Assembly: GCA_016712145.1 (NCBI GenBank)
Contig: JADJRO010000003.1
Span: 620,001-684,000, forward strand
Length of the DNA stretch: 64,000 nt
Source of the DNA: Saprospiraceae bacterium
GTDB lineage: Bacteria > Bacteroidota > Bacteroidia > Chitinophagales > Saprospiraceae
Direction of reading: 5' to 3'
Under the pieces are notes generated by a model. The model ran no database searches, had not been told where the DNA came from, and saw nothing but the letters and a program-made list of their open reading frames with translations. The position numbers were made by a program, and so were the translations under genes. This document shows, piece by piece, positions 8,950 through 17,348 of the stretch (within the stretch, counting starts at the first letter, position 1; each line of letters opens with the position of its first letter).

Positions 8950-11196
8950 TTGAAGCATCAAAATTTCAGTTTAATTTTTAGAAAATTAGTTGCAGAATAT
9001 CCCAAAGATTCTAAGCAATCGGCTGTATTTAAATTGCAAAAGCAAGGGCTGAACTATCTTAGAATCTTTGGGATATTGCTTTTATATATTGGATTTAGTG
9101 TGATAGGAATTGCACAAGAAAAAGGAGTTTCTCCATTGGCTACAAGTAATAAATCGGGTTTCACGGGCAAGCTTTATGCCGTAGTGGTTGGAATTTCTGA
9201 TTACCAGGATGCGGGTATTCCTGATTTGCGTTTTGCAGAACGCGATGCAAAATTATTCTATGATTTCTTAAAGGGCAAAGCTGGTTATTCCCTGAATGAA
9301 GATCAAATTCAATTGCTCACAAATAAAGAAGCAACACAGGGAAAAATTGTTGCTGCATTGGATTGGATGATGACCGAATGTAAAGAAGGCGATCAAGCCA
9401 TCATATATTTTAGTGGACATGGGGATGTTGAACGAAAAACCATTTCCCAACCTGGGTTTTTATTGTGTTGGGACGCACCTTCAAAAGTATATATGTCTGG
9501 TGGTGCATTTGCACTTGGTTTTTTGGAAGATATTGTCAATACACTTGCCATTGAGAAAAAGGTAAAAACCATCGTAATTACAGATGCGTGTCATTCCGGA
9601 AAATTATCCGGAAGCGCTATCAATGGAACTCAAGCCACTGCAGCGTATTTAGCCAATCAATTTGCAAATGCAATTAAAATTATGTCCTGTCAATCAAATG
9701 AGTATTCATTGGAAGGCGAACGATGGGGTGGTGGAAGAGGCGTATTCAGTTACCATTTAATTGAAGGCCTCGTTGGATTGGCAGATCGCAATTCAGATGG
9801 AAAAGTTGCATTGGGTGAGTTGGACCGATACCTTGAAGACAATGTCAGTAATGATGTTAAACCAAATAGTCAAATTCCTTTACTATTGGGAGATAAATTG
9901 GCAGTCATCAATTCAGTCAACAAGGAAAGTTTGGCGCAATTAAAAAAAGAGAAAGATGGTGCAACGGTTGCATTTGCACCTGCTGAAAACAGGGGCTTGG
10001 AAACTGAAGTGCTTGCAAAGGCCAGTCCGGAGATTCAGGAATTTTACAAGCGATTTAAAGCGAGACTTGAGCAAAAATTATTTTTAAGTCCTGCAAATGA
10101 TTGTGCAGATTATTATTATATAAAATTGGAGGCGGATACCAGTATTCAAAAATTGCATAATTCCATGCGGTTTAATTATGCTGCGATCTTACAGGATGAT
10201 GCACAACAAGTTTTAAATCGTTTCCTTAACTCAGATTTAGGAGTTTTAACACAATCCAAACGAGATGCTTTAAAAAAATTCCAGAAGTACCCAGAATACC
10301 TGGAACGAGCTGCGAATTTATTAGGAGAGAAACATTACATGTATCCGGTATTGCAAGCACGGAAATTATTTTTTGAAGGGTTTTTTGTTGCAAAGACAAA
10401 TCGTAATCTGGATAAAGAAACCGGAACTAAATCATTAAGTTATTTAAATCAAGCATTGCAATATCAGGAAAATATGCCGCAGGTTTATTGGCAGATGAGT
10501 TTTATCTATGGCTCTAATTTATTACAACAGGATTCTGCAGAATATTATGCAGAGAAAGCAACTACACTCGTACCATCCTGGCAATTGCCTTACGCTGGCT
10601 TAGTTTTTTTATATTCTGACAAAATCAGGAATTATTCTAAAGCAAAATACTACCTCGATAAAATAAATAAAATCGATTCAAATTCTTTGGTTGCACACTA
10701 TTCAGCTGGAATTTATTATGAAACCCAAGGTGCATTTGATCTGGCGGCGTCTCATTATAAAAAAGCACTGGAAATTGATTCCACATTTATTTATGCGCAA
10801 TCAAATTTGGGTAATACTTACCTTAATACAGGAAACCTTCGAGATGCCGAATCCCAATACCAGCGGGCCATTGAATTGGATGCATCCTATCCAATGGCTC
10901 ATGGAAATGTTGGGATCGTATATTATTCGACCAATAGAAAGGAACAAGCTGAACAGTCTTTTAAGCGAGCCTTGGAATTGGATCCCAAAGATCCTTCTTT
11001 TAATTATAATATTGCGTGTTTCTATTACGGACAAAATGAGCCTGAGTTAGCTTATCAATTTTTGAAGAAAGCGCTTGAGTTTGGTTATAACGATTATAAA
11101 GGTTTACAGGAAGATCCGTCCTTACAAACAGTGCGTGAAGATCCTGTAAAATGGAATGCACTGATGCAGCAGTTTTTTCCGGATAAAAACAAATAA
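8950..11196 (+). CDS. Caspase-family (C14) peptidase with EF-hand loop and TPR repeats
   Basis: 748 residues if translation starts at TTG 8950; no in-frame ATG exists before the caspase domain. A hydrophobic signal or anchor covers residues about 36-55. The caspase p20-like domain (about 74-300) has the catalytic pair H157 in YFSGHGD and C214 in TDACHSG. An EF-hand-type loop follows: D279, N281, D283, G284, E290, which suggests calcium control as in metacaspases. After a linker rich in charged residues, TPR repeats occupy about 490-720. Role: predicted cysteine protease acting in the periplasm or at the outer membrane, with TPRs binding a partner. It closes the VKA-repeat/barrel/caspase operon. 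A 20-bp perfect inverted repeat sits in its first codons (8996-9077) and may have altered the original start. Confidence 0.85.
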   Translation: MKHQNFSLIFRKLVAEYPKDSKQSAVFKLQKQGLNYLRIFGILLLYIGFSVIGIAQEKGVSPLATSNKSGFTGKLYAVVVGISDYQDAGIPDLRFAERDAKLFYDFLKGKAGYSLNEDQIQLLTNKEATQGKIVAALDWMMTECKEGDQAIIYFSGHGDVERKTISQPGFLLCWDAPSKVYMSGGAFALGFLEDIVNTLAIEKKVKTIVITDACHSGKLSGSAINGTQATAAYLANQFANAIKIMSCQSNEYSLEGERWGGGRGVFSYHLIEGLVGLADRNSDGKVALGELDRYLEDNVSNDVKPNSQIPLLLGDKLAVINSVNKESLAQLKKEKDGATVAFAPAENRGLETEVLAKASPEIQEFYKRFKARLEQKLFLSPANDCADYYYIKLEADTSIQKLHNSMRFNYAAILQDDAQQVLNRFLNSDLGVLTQSKRDALKKFQKYPEYLERAANLLGEKHYMYPVLQARKLFFEGFFVAKTNRNLDKETGTKSLSYLNQALQYQENMPQVYWQMSFIYGSNLLQQDSAEYYAEKATTLVPSWQLPYAGLVFLYSDKIRNYSKAKYYLDKINKIDSNSLVAHYSAGIYYETQGAFDLAASHYKKALEIDSTFIYAQSNLGNTYLNTGNLRDAESQYQRAIELDASYPMAHGNVGIVYYSTNRKEQAEQSFKRALELDPKDPSFNYNIACFYYGQNEPELAYQFLKKALEFGYNDYKGLQEDPSLQTVREDPVKWNALMQQFFPDKNK
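8996..9077. repeat. Perfect 20-bp inverted repeat in the 5' coding region of the caspase gene
   Basis: Arms at 8996-9015 and 9058-9077 are exact reverse complements, beginning AATATCCCAAAGATTCTAAG on the plus strand; the loop is 42 nt. The hairpin covers the codons just before and at the start of the signal/anchor segment. It could be a regulatory hairpin, a template-switch duplication, or an assembly fold-back. Confidence 0.85.
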
Positions 11197-11225
11197 GAAG
11201 TTTAGATAGGTATCAAGCCATCTGG

Positions 11226-11579
11226 TTATTTGCAAAGTGCATTATTCCAGGCCATACGGCTTTCAACCATATTTTTATAGTGAAAATTTAACAACGACGA
11301 TAACTCATTGAGTATGGTAAGAAGATTCGACAATTCATCCAAGGCCTGATTATTTACCATAGGGTGGCGAATCTTATTTAATTCGTCGAATTGTGTTTGG
11401 AAAGATTCCAAATCAGTTGAACAATTAGTAGTAAATTTTTCTAACTGTGTATTAATTTTTTCAGAAGCCAGTTTTAATTGATTCATGGCATTTTGAATTT
11501 GCTCACACGAATTATCCAATTCATTCGGCACTACAAAATCTGCATTTATATTGATGGTTGATTCACGTGCATTTGCCAT
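11226..11579 (-). CDS. Helical protein, probably the C-terminal half of the gene upstream
   Basis: 117 residues from ATG 11579, strongly helical and polar, with no signal peptide of its own. It overlaps the end of the upstream frame (11546-11941) by 34 nt in another phase. Reading back past its ATG, the frame continues as YQFE and would join the upstream protein at its KTREA segment after one base is removed. The most economical reading is a single secreted protein of about 230 residues split by a one-base insertion near 11582-11600. No family recognised. If it is a separate gene, its overlap with the upstream gene would imply translational coupling. Confidence 0.55.
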   Translation of the reverse strand: MANARESTININADFVVPNELDNSCEQIQNAMNQLKLASEKINTQLEKFTTNCSTDLESFQTQFDELNKIRHPMVNNQALDELSNLLTILNELSSLLNFHYKNMVESRMAWNNALCK

Positions 11580-11941
11580 TTCAAACTGATAGCTTCCCTT
11601 GTTTTAGTTAAGTCACCAAGTTGACTCATGACCGTTTTATCAATTGTTGATGGAGCTGATAACGAAAAACTATTATTTTCAGATGCACGTTCAATAAAAG
11701 CAGTTGTTGCATCCAGTCTTTCAGAAAACGATTTGATTTCGCCACCGGGAGCCCATGCTTTCGCGCGATGAAAAATTGAATCATTGTCTAATGTTTCTGT
11801 CTCCCACTCCAGTTCCGCTGTTTTAAATGCATCTTCACAATTCGTTGCGGCAATCGGAAGGCTTTTAAATAATTTATTAATATTTTGTGTGTGCAGGATT
11901 ACTGGAATCAGTAAGGTACATAGGAAAGCTATCGATTTCAT
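11546..11941 (-). CDS. Secreted helical protein, probably the N-terminal half of a split gene
   Basis: 131 residues from ATG 11941 with a short signal peptide (ending about LHTQ). The remainder is polar and helical with no motif I recognise. The last ten residues after KTREA look unlike the rest, and the next frame (11226-11579) carries on with a similar composition, so I suspect a frameshift around 11590. It is convergent with the caspase/TPR gene, whose stop lies 29 bp beyond the end of the downstream half. Confidence 0.6.
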   Translation of the reverse strand: MKSIAFLCTLLIPVILHTQNINKLFKSLPIAATNCEDAFKTAELEWETETLDNDSIFHRAKAWAPGGEIKSFSERLDATTAFIERASENNSFSLSAPSTIDKTVMSQLGDLTKTREAISLKWQMHVNQPSI

Positions 11942-12002
11942 AATTTTATTTTAAAAAACCATGTTTGAACAAGCCTAAGGGAAAGTAAATTTAGCCAATG
12001 TT

Positions 12003-12368
12003 TTAGTATTGCCCAGTAGAAAGTAAGACCAGGGTACAAGACGTTTCAGTTTGAATCCCATGCGCTTGAGCCAGTTGCAGTAATTCAGGATTTTCTGTTC
12101 CAGGATTGAAAATTATCCGACGGGGATGGATGCTGAGTAGGTAAGGATACCATACAGATTGTTTGTCAGGACCCACGTAGAGACTGATGGTATCAATGTT
12201 TGTGACCAAAGGCTTATCTGTTTGGATGTCGATCCCATCGATGGTACCTGCTTTGATCCCCAGGGCAATGACTTCATGATGCTTTGAATTTAGTAACTGA
12301 ACCGCCTGATAGGAAGCACGCTCCGGATTGGGGCTTGCGCCGAGTACAATTGTTTTTTTGGAAGCCAT
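12003..12368 (-). CDS. CoA-binding (YccU-like) protein
   Basis: 121 residues covering one CoA_binding_2 Rossmann domain. The nucleotide loop is VLGASPNPERASY at residues about 8-20. Typical family elements follow: HEVIALG, then SLYVGPDKQS and IIFNPGTENPEL, with a cysteine near the end (TSCTLVLL). The family binds coenzyme A, sometimes by disulfide, but the cellular role is unsettled. It is downstream of a glycosyltransferase on the same strand with a 41-bp gap. Confidence 0.85.
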   Translation of the reverse strand: MASKKTIVLGASPNPERASYQAVQLLNSKHHEVIALGIKAGTIDGIDIQTDKPLVTNIDTISLYVGPDKQSVWYPYLLSIHPRRIIFNPGTENPELLQLAQAHGIQTETSCTLVLLSTGQY

Positions 12369-12409
12369 TTGTTTATAACAGGATTAGGGCAAATAAGGTT
12401 CTATTGTTT

Positions 12410-13177
12410 TCAAGATTCATTTGAGGAGAGATTCCGTTTTAACAAAAGATAGTATTTTAAAAAGGTACCATAACTTGAAATGCTGCAAATTTGAAGACCC
12501 CGCCATCCATCTAAGAATCCCCGTTTTAGAATGTATGATTTTATAAAATGAAGGATTGGGTTAACGATCATGTGAAACCAAGCATATTTTTTATGACTTG
12601 AATACATTTCAGTGGATGCAATTTTTGAGAAATACTTCATTTGTTTAATATGTTGCGCAACACTGGAATAACTGTAGTGAAGAATATTGCCATGTAATAC
12701 TTCGGTATCATTTGAGCCTTCAATCAATTCATATCGGTCATGTGGATTCATACCTGTCCATTGGCCTTTTGTTCTATTAAACAAACGCATTTTCCGATCC
12801 GGATACCAACCACAATATTTGACCCAATAACCGCAATAATTATTAAAGCGATTGCAATAATAGCCATCCCGGTTCCAATTTGACTTTACTAAAAGGATAG
12901 ATTTCTTTAAATTTTCATCCAGGGCTTCATCCGCATCAAGTGATAAAATAAAATCAAAACGAGCTTTCGTAAGTGCATAATTTTTTTGTTGAATATGGCC
13001 TTCAAAAGGATGTTGAAAAACCACGGCTCCTTTGGACTGCGCGATTTGAACCGTATCATCGGTACTATATGAATCGACTACAATAATTTCGTCTGCCAGC
13101 TCCTTTACAGAATCTAAGCAACGACCGATTTGAAGCGATTCGTTAAAACTTATAACAACAACTGAAATTTGAATCAT
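12410..13177 (-). CDS. Family 2 glycosyltransferase, WaaE/KdtX type
   Basis: 255 residues from ATG 13177. The longer frame from 13207 adds ten residues before the usual GT2 start and is not favoured. The nucleotide-sugar domain begins VVVISFNESLQIGRCLDSV. The metal-binding DXD motif is in SLDADEALD. Conserved segments PHDRYEL and the LHYSY region, then a C-terminal part with FLDGWRGL, are characteristic of the lipopolysaccharide-core beta-1,4-glucosyltransferase-like (WaaE) subfamily. Likely role: adding a sugar to a cell-surface glycan at the cytoplasmic face of the inner membrane. The acceptor cannot be told from sequence. It is divergent from the LMW phosphatase gene. Confidence 0.85.
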   Translation of the reverse strand: MIQISVVVISFNESLQIGRCLDSVKELADEIIVVDSYSTDDTVQIAQSKGAVVFQHPFEGHIQQKNYALTKARFDFILSLDADEALDENLKKSILLVKSNWNRDGYYCNRFNNYCGYWVKYCGWYPDRKMRLFNRTKGQWTGMNPHDRYELIEGSNDTEVLHGNILHYSYSSVAQHIKQMKYFSKIASTEMYSSHKKYAWFHMIVNPILHFIKSYILKRGFLDGWRGLQICSISSYGTFLKYYLLLKRNLSSNES

Positions 13178-13233
13178 GGCAGAATTGAATACAAAGAAAT
13201 AAAGCAATTCTGGAATTCTTGTTAATTTTCGGA

Positions 13234-13683
13234 ATGAAGATTTTAATGGTTTGTCTGGGAAACATCTGTAGATCGCCGATGGCTCATGGATTTATGCAGG
13301 GATTGATTGAAGCGCAGCAATTGGATTGGACGGTTGATTCAGCAGGTACAAATGGATACCATGACGGTGAGCATCCCGATCCAAGGGCCATTCAGGAAAT
13401 GAAATCCCATGGCTTGGATATCTCGAAACAGGTCAGTCGCAAGATTCAGAAGCAGGATTTGGAAACATTTGATTTAATTCTCACCATGGATCATGAAAAT
13501 TTAGGCTATGTTAAAAAACTTAGCAAGGATTTGAATGTTTCCTATAAAATTCATTTGCTGCTGGAGTTTTCTGGCAATAAAGAAACGGAAGAGGTTCCGG
13601 ACCCATATTATGACAATCGGTTTAAAGAGGCAGGAAAATTAATCCAGGAAGCTTGTAAACAAATTGTAACTAAATATTCTTAA
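13234..13683 (+). CDS. Low molecular weight protein-tyrosine phosphatase
   Basis: 149 residues from ATG 13234; a TTG at 13219 would add only five residues. The catalytic P-loop CX5RS is C7-LGNIC-R13-S14 at the extreme N-terminus, as in the family. The general-acid aspartate is in VPDPYYDN near residue 118. These enzymes dephosphorylate tyrosine residues, often on bacterial tyrosine kinases controlling polysaccharide export, which fits a genome with several surface-glycan genes, though no such kinase is adjacent here. It is followed after 41 bp by ferritin. Confidence 0.92.
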   Translation: MKILMVCLGNICRSPMAHGFMQGLIEAQQLDWTVDSAGTNGYHDGEHPDPRAIQEMKSHGLDISKQVSRKIQKQDLETFDLILTMDHENLGYVKKLSKDLNVSYKIHLLLEFSGNKETEEVPDPYYDNRFKEAGKLIQEACKQIVTKYS

Positions 13684-13724
13684 CCTTATAGTTAAAAAAT
13701 TGTTGGTAGTAAAAATGAGAATTT

Positions 13725-14243
13725 ATGTTGGATAAAAAAATGGAATTGGCATTAAACAACCAACTTGAGAAGGAAGCCTTTTCAAGTTATAGCTATTTAG
13801 CAATGGCAGTTTGGTGTGATCAAAAAAGCATGGAAGGTTGTTCACGTTTTTTTTACCGGCAGGCGGAAGAAGAACATTTGCATATGATGAAAATTCTGGC
13901 TTATTTGATTGAGCGGAATGGTCAACCTGTTATTCCTGCAATTAAAAAACCAAAGGCAGATTACAAAAGCATCTATGACATTTTTAATCAAACATTTAAA
14001 CAAGAAAAAGAGGTTACCCAATCGATTCATGATTTAATCAATGCAACGCAAAAACTCAATGACCATTCCACACAAAATTTTCTGCAGTGGTATGTTTCGG
14101 AACAGCGGGAAGAGGAAGCAGTTGTTATGAAAATTTTGGATAAAATTCAATTGATTGGTGAAGGACCTATGTGTTTATATTATATCGATAAAGAAGTTGA
14201 AGCAATAAATAATCAAATTGTTATAAACGAAGCAAAAGCTTAA
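13725..14243 (+). CDS. Non-haem ferritin
   Basis: 172 residues, full length for a bacterial FtnA-type ferritin. The diiron ferroxidase ligands are all present at the same numbers as in E. coli FtnA: E17, E50, H53, E94 and Q127. It forms a 24-subunit shell in the cytoplasm that oxidises Fe(II) and stores the mineral. Starts at ATG 13725. A short run of T at 14281-14290 downstream, after a weak stem, may end transcription. Confidence 0.95.
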   Translation: MLDKKMELALNNQLEKEAFSSYSYLAMAVWCDQKSMEGCSRFFYRQAEEEHLHMMKILAYLIERNGQPVIPAIKKPKADYKSIYDIFNQTFKQEKEVTQSIHDLINATQKLNDHSTQNFLQWYVSEQREEEAVVMKILDKIQLIGEGPMCLYYIDKEVEAINNQIVINEAKA

Positions 14244-14660
14244 GTGAGGCGTGAGTAGGTCCTAGCAGTTCGGCGCACTGTTTTTTTTTATTCCCCTGAA
14301 ATAGAGACCAGCAATCACTGCATTTAAAAAACAATCAAGATGTAGCTAAAGGTTTTTTTTGAGATCTGCTAAATTGAATCAAGAGGGCAATCTAAGTGGA
14401 TATCCATTGTAGCCATTAAAATCTGTTTTAAAATATAGGAATCAAGGATTAAGGGATCAGCGATTCCTTAATAAATAATCTACATTAAGTGAAATTAACT
14501 CGGAGCCCGACCTCCTGAAGTACACATTATAAAATAAAAAATGTGTAATATATTAATTAATAATTAAATATGCATTAGTTAATTAATTATTTACTGCAGA
14601 TTCTGGCAATTAGTCAATTGATTCGGAGTCTTTAGTATTTTTATCTTTTAAAATTTGATT
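14244..14660. other. Intergenic region between ferritin and a T9SS gene
   Basis: About 410 bp with no gene. It holds a T9 run after a weak 4-bp stem (14268-14290), a possible ferritin terminator. It also has an AT-rich self-complementary tract made of ATTAATTAA units at about 14545-14590, which probably belongs to the promoter region of the next gene. Confidence 0.4.
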
Positions 14661-15131
14661 ATGAAGTATGGAATTGGAATTATAATAGCCCTTTTTCTAG
14701 TGAATGCAGGTCAGGCTCAAAAGATTACGCCTACGGTTTTAAGCAGTGCAGGAGCTGTTATGAAAGCAAACAATTTGAGTATTGAATGGACTTTAGGTGA
14801 AATCGCCACGGAATCTCTGATTAAAGCAGGGAATATTATAACTCAGGGCTTTCACCAAACCAATCTAACCATTGTTTCTACTAAGAATCCCGAAATTGAA
14901 GGATTGAAAATATATCCCAATCCATTTATTTCCCAGTTGACTATTGAAAACCAAACAGGTGTTCGCTTGAGTTTTCATTTAGTAGGCATTCAGGGAGCAT
15001 GCATTTCGGAATATCAATTGGAACCTGGTGTGCATTCTTTAGAATTAGATTTTCTGCCATCCGGATCTTATATTTTAGAGACGAGCGAAGGGAATCAAAC
15101 GCAACAATTTATTCTTGAGAAATTAAAATAA
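14661..15131 (+). CDS. Short T9SS type A sorting-domain protein
   Basis: 156 residues from ATG 14661; the frame also opens at TTG 14655. A signal peptide ends near GQAQ at residue 20. The middle (ISSAG-like start VLSSAGAVMKANNLSIEWTLGE, then ITQGFHQTNL) matches a very common Bacteroidota domain that precedes sorting signals. Residues about 82-156 form the Por secretion domain: IYPNPFISQLTIEN, LVGIQGA, LPSGSYILE, ending FILEKLK. Exported through the T9SS and attached to the surface. 22 bp before the next secreted gene, so probably co-expressed. Confidence 0.85.
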   Translation: MKYGIGIIIALFLVNAGQAQKITPTVLSSAGAVMKANNLSIEWTLGEIATESLIKAGNIITQGFHQTNLTIVSTKNPEIEGLKIYPNPFISQLTIENQTGVRLSFHLVGIQGACISEYQLEPGVHSLELDFLPSGSYILETSEGNQTQQFILEKLK

Positions 15132-15153
15132 TGAATTTATAAAATTTTACAAA

Positions 15154-16800
15154 ATGAACAAGATATTTACAATACTCATTTGTGTTTTTACTATAGCCAT
15201 TGGTTTTAGTCAAAGTCCTGCTTTTAAATATCAGGGTGTGGCCCGTAATGCTCAAAATGCAAGTTTGAACAATCAGGCAATTGCCTTGCGTTTGACGATT
15301 TTGAATGCTGGCAATTCACCTGTATATTCTGAAGTACATACCGTGACTACCTCTGCCATCGGTTTATTTAGTGTGAATGTGTGTCAAGGAACTACTCCTA
15401 CAGGTTCTTGTTCAACAATTGATTGGGCCGCAGGCGGTTTCCAGTTAAAAGTTGATATGGATGTTACAGGAGGTGCGCAATTTGCCCCTATGGGAGTTTC
15501 TCCTATTCTTGCAGTGCCGGTTGCTGCGTATGCAATCAAAGCACAATCAGCTGTACAAGGGGATGCAGATTCAAACCCACAAAACGAGTTGCAAAATTTA
15601 ACATTTACGCCTGCAACAAACATGTTGGCGATATCTCAAGGAAATTCTGTGGATTTGACCGGTTTAAAAAATGATGCCGATTCAGATCCTGCCAATGAAA
15701 TTCAAACTTTGGTTTTAGATACTACTACCAACCAACTTATTTTAAGCAAAAATGGCGGTATCGTAACATTGCCTACTGGAGGTGCAAGCCTTTGGACTAA
15801 AAATGGCAATCTACTCAGTTATGTAGATGGAAGTCAAAGCATCGTTTTTGATCCTAAAGGTGGCGCACCAACCAATCAGGCTTCATTGGCTTTAAATTTC
15901 CGTCCCAATGCAATCCATCGCACCGTTTCCGGTCCGACGGATTGGTTCGAAGAATTTTGGACAAAACCTGCAAATGCATTAGGTAAAGAAATTGCCTATG
16001 GTTCTTATGTAAAAGAATATCCAACTACGTTTGCTCAACATTACTTGCGTTTTGATAAAGACACATTCCAACTTGGTAGAATTACCAATACCTTGAATGG
16101 CAGTTCAAAAAGCAGCGTAACCAATGAATTTGTATTATTAAATCAAGGATATAATGGTGCAACTGCCGTTAAAATTTTAGGTGTAGTAAACAGTGCATTT
16201 GACGGAGTAGGCCAAATCTACAATGCAGTAGGTGGCAGACCAGGGGGTGTCATCACAGCAGCCAATGTAAATAATACCGTTGTACCTTATGTAGGCGTGT
16301 TTAATCCAAATAATGCAAGTCAATTAATTGGTGGAATTTATGTAAGCGGAACACAATCCGTTATTGCAGCCAATGTTAAGAATTTCTGGATGGATCATCC
16401 AAAAGATCCAACTAAAGAAATCTGGTATGCATCCATTGAAGGACCAGAAGCAGCAGCCTATGAAAGAGGAACTGCTCAATTGGTAAACGGTGAAGCATTT
16501 ATACCATTTTCTGAGCATTTTGAATTGGTAATCAATCCATCCACAATGACAATAAACCTAACTCCAGGTTCAGCTTCTTCTGAAGGCATGGCTGTAATAG
16601 AAAAGTCAGCTAAAGGAATTAGAGTAAAAGAGTTGCGTCAGGGTAAAGGAAATTATAGTTTTGATTGGGAAGCTAAAGCTGTACGTAAAGGCTATGAAGA
16701 TTATAAAGCTGTACGCATAAAAGGATTGGAAACTCCAACTCCGGTAAGAATTCCAAGTTCAATTCCAGAAATCAATCAGGCTTTCGAAAGACAAGATTAA
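15154..16800 (+). CDS. Large secreted protein with Bacteroidota-specific N- and C-terminal domains
   Basis: 548 residues with a signal peptide ending GFSQ. Residues about 20-125 are the common N-terminal domain seen in many secreted Bacteroidota proteins (FKYQGVARNAQNA, ALRLTILNAG, FSVNVCQG). A linker has two aspartate-rich 'DADS.P.NE.Q' motifs (about 135-175), reminiscent of calcium-binding turns. The C-terminal part (about 415-515) contains KEIWYASIEGPEAAAYERGTA and NYSFDWEAKAVRKGYED, a domain I know from large surface proteins with tail-fibre-like folds. No T9SS sorting domain is visible, so its export route is unclear. Function unknown, probably structural or adhesive. A terminator follows. 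Confidence 0.75.
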   Translation: MNKIFTILICVFTIAIGFSQSPAFKYQGVARNAQNASLNNQAIALRLTILNAGNSPVYSEVHTVTTSAIGLFSVNVCQGTTPTGSCSTIDWAAGGFQLKVDMDVTGGAQFAPMGVSPILAVPVAAYAIKAQSAVQGDADSNPQNELQNLTFTPATNMLAISQGNSVDLTGLKNDADSDPANEIQTLVLDTTTNQLILSKNGGIVTLPTGGASLWTKNGNLLSYVDGSQSIVFDPKGGAPTNQASLALNFRPNAIHRTVSGPTDWFEEFWTKPANALGKEIAYGSYVKEYPTTFAQHYLRFDKDTFQLGRITNTLNGSSKSSVTNEFVLLNQGYNGATAVKILGVVNSAFDGVGQIYNAVGGRPGGVITAANVNNTVVPYVGVFNPNNASQLIGGIYVSGTQSVIAANVKNFWMDHPKDPTKEIWYASIEGPEAAAYERGTAQLVNGEAFIPFSEHFELVINPSTMTINLTPGSASSEGMAVIEKSAKGIRVKELRQGKGNYSFDWEAKAVRKGYEDYKAVRIKGLETPTPVRIPSSIPEINQAFERQD

Positions 16801-16824
16801 TCTCATTCTATTATAAATTTAATT

Positions 16825-16857
16825 AAAGCCTTTGGAGCAATCTGAGGGCTTTTTTTA
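16825..16857 (+). terminator. Rho-independent terminator after the 15154-16800 gene
   Basis: Stem AAAGCC / GGCTTT (16825-16830 with 16847-16852) followed by a T tract, 25 bp after the stop codon. Confidence 0.75.
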
Positions 16858-16860
16858 TTT

Positions 16861-17330
16861 AGAGCTGTTAAGCTGTTAAGCTGTCAAGCTGTTAAGCTGT
16901 CAAGCTATTAAGCTATCAAGCTCTATTTAGTCTATAGCCTGTAGTCTGAAAAGAAAAATCTGTGGAAAAAACTTTGCGTCTTTGCGGCTCTGCGTGAAAG
17001 TATTTTAGTTGGTAGGTGATAGTTGTTAGTTGTTAGGAAAAACTTTACGTCTTTGCGACTCTGCGTGAAAGTATTTTAGTTGGTAGGTGATAGTTGTTAG
17101 TTGTTAGGAAAAACTTTGCGTCTTTGCGTGAAAGCGATTAAGCTGTTAAGCTAATAAGCTTAAAAGTTCTATTTAGTCTTTAGTCTGAAGGGGGAAAAAA
17201 CTTTCAGTTGTCAAGACGCTCTCCTCCATTTTAGTATTGCAGCATTTCAACATTGTAGTATTGCAGCATTGTACCATTTCCCTTAAGACTTCCTCTCTAC
17301 AGACTAATTAAATCAGGAGTCAGCAGTCAG
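16861..17330 (+). repeat. Composite intergenic repeat array (copy A)
   Basis: No gene. In order it contains tandem AGCTGTTA/AGCTGTCA units (16863-16922), a segment CTATTTAGTCTATAGCCTG ending TAGTCTGAA, then ACTTTGCGTCTTTGCG with CTCTGCGTGAAAG. The last part is repeated with a 71-bp period (starting at 16966, 17037 and 17108, the third partial). A second shorter copy of the AGCTGTTA and TTTAGTCTTTAGTCTGAA parts follows at 17140-17200. An unrelated microrepeat around TATTGCAGCATT lies at 17232-17275. The same modules in the same order, on the opposite strand, occur at 46800-46980. Confidence 0.85.
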
Positions 17331-17348
17331 TAGTCAACAGTCAAAAAA

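Noticed and set aside
10691..11050. 119-codon plus-strand ORF
   Set aside because: Out-of-frame shadow inside the TPR part of the caspase gene.
16861..16925. CRISPR-like repeat
   Set aside because: Units are about 8-10 bp in direct tandem without spacers, so not a CRISPR array.
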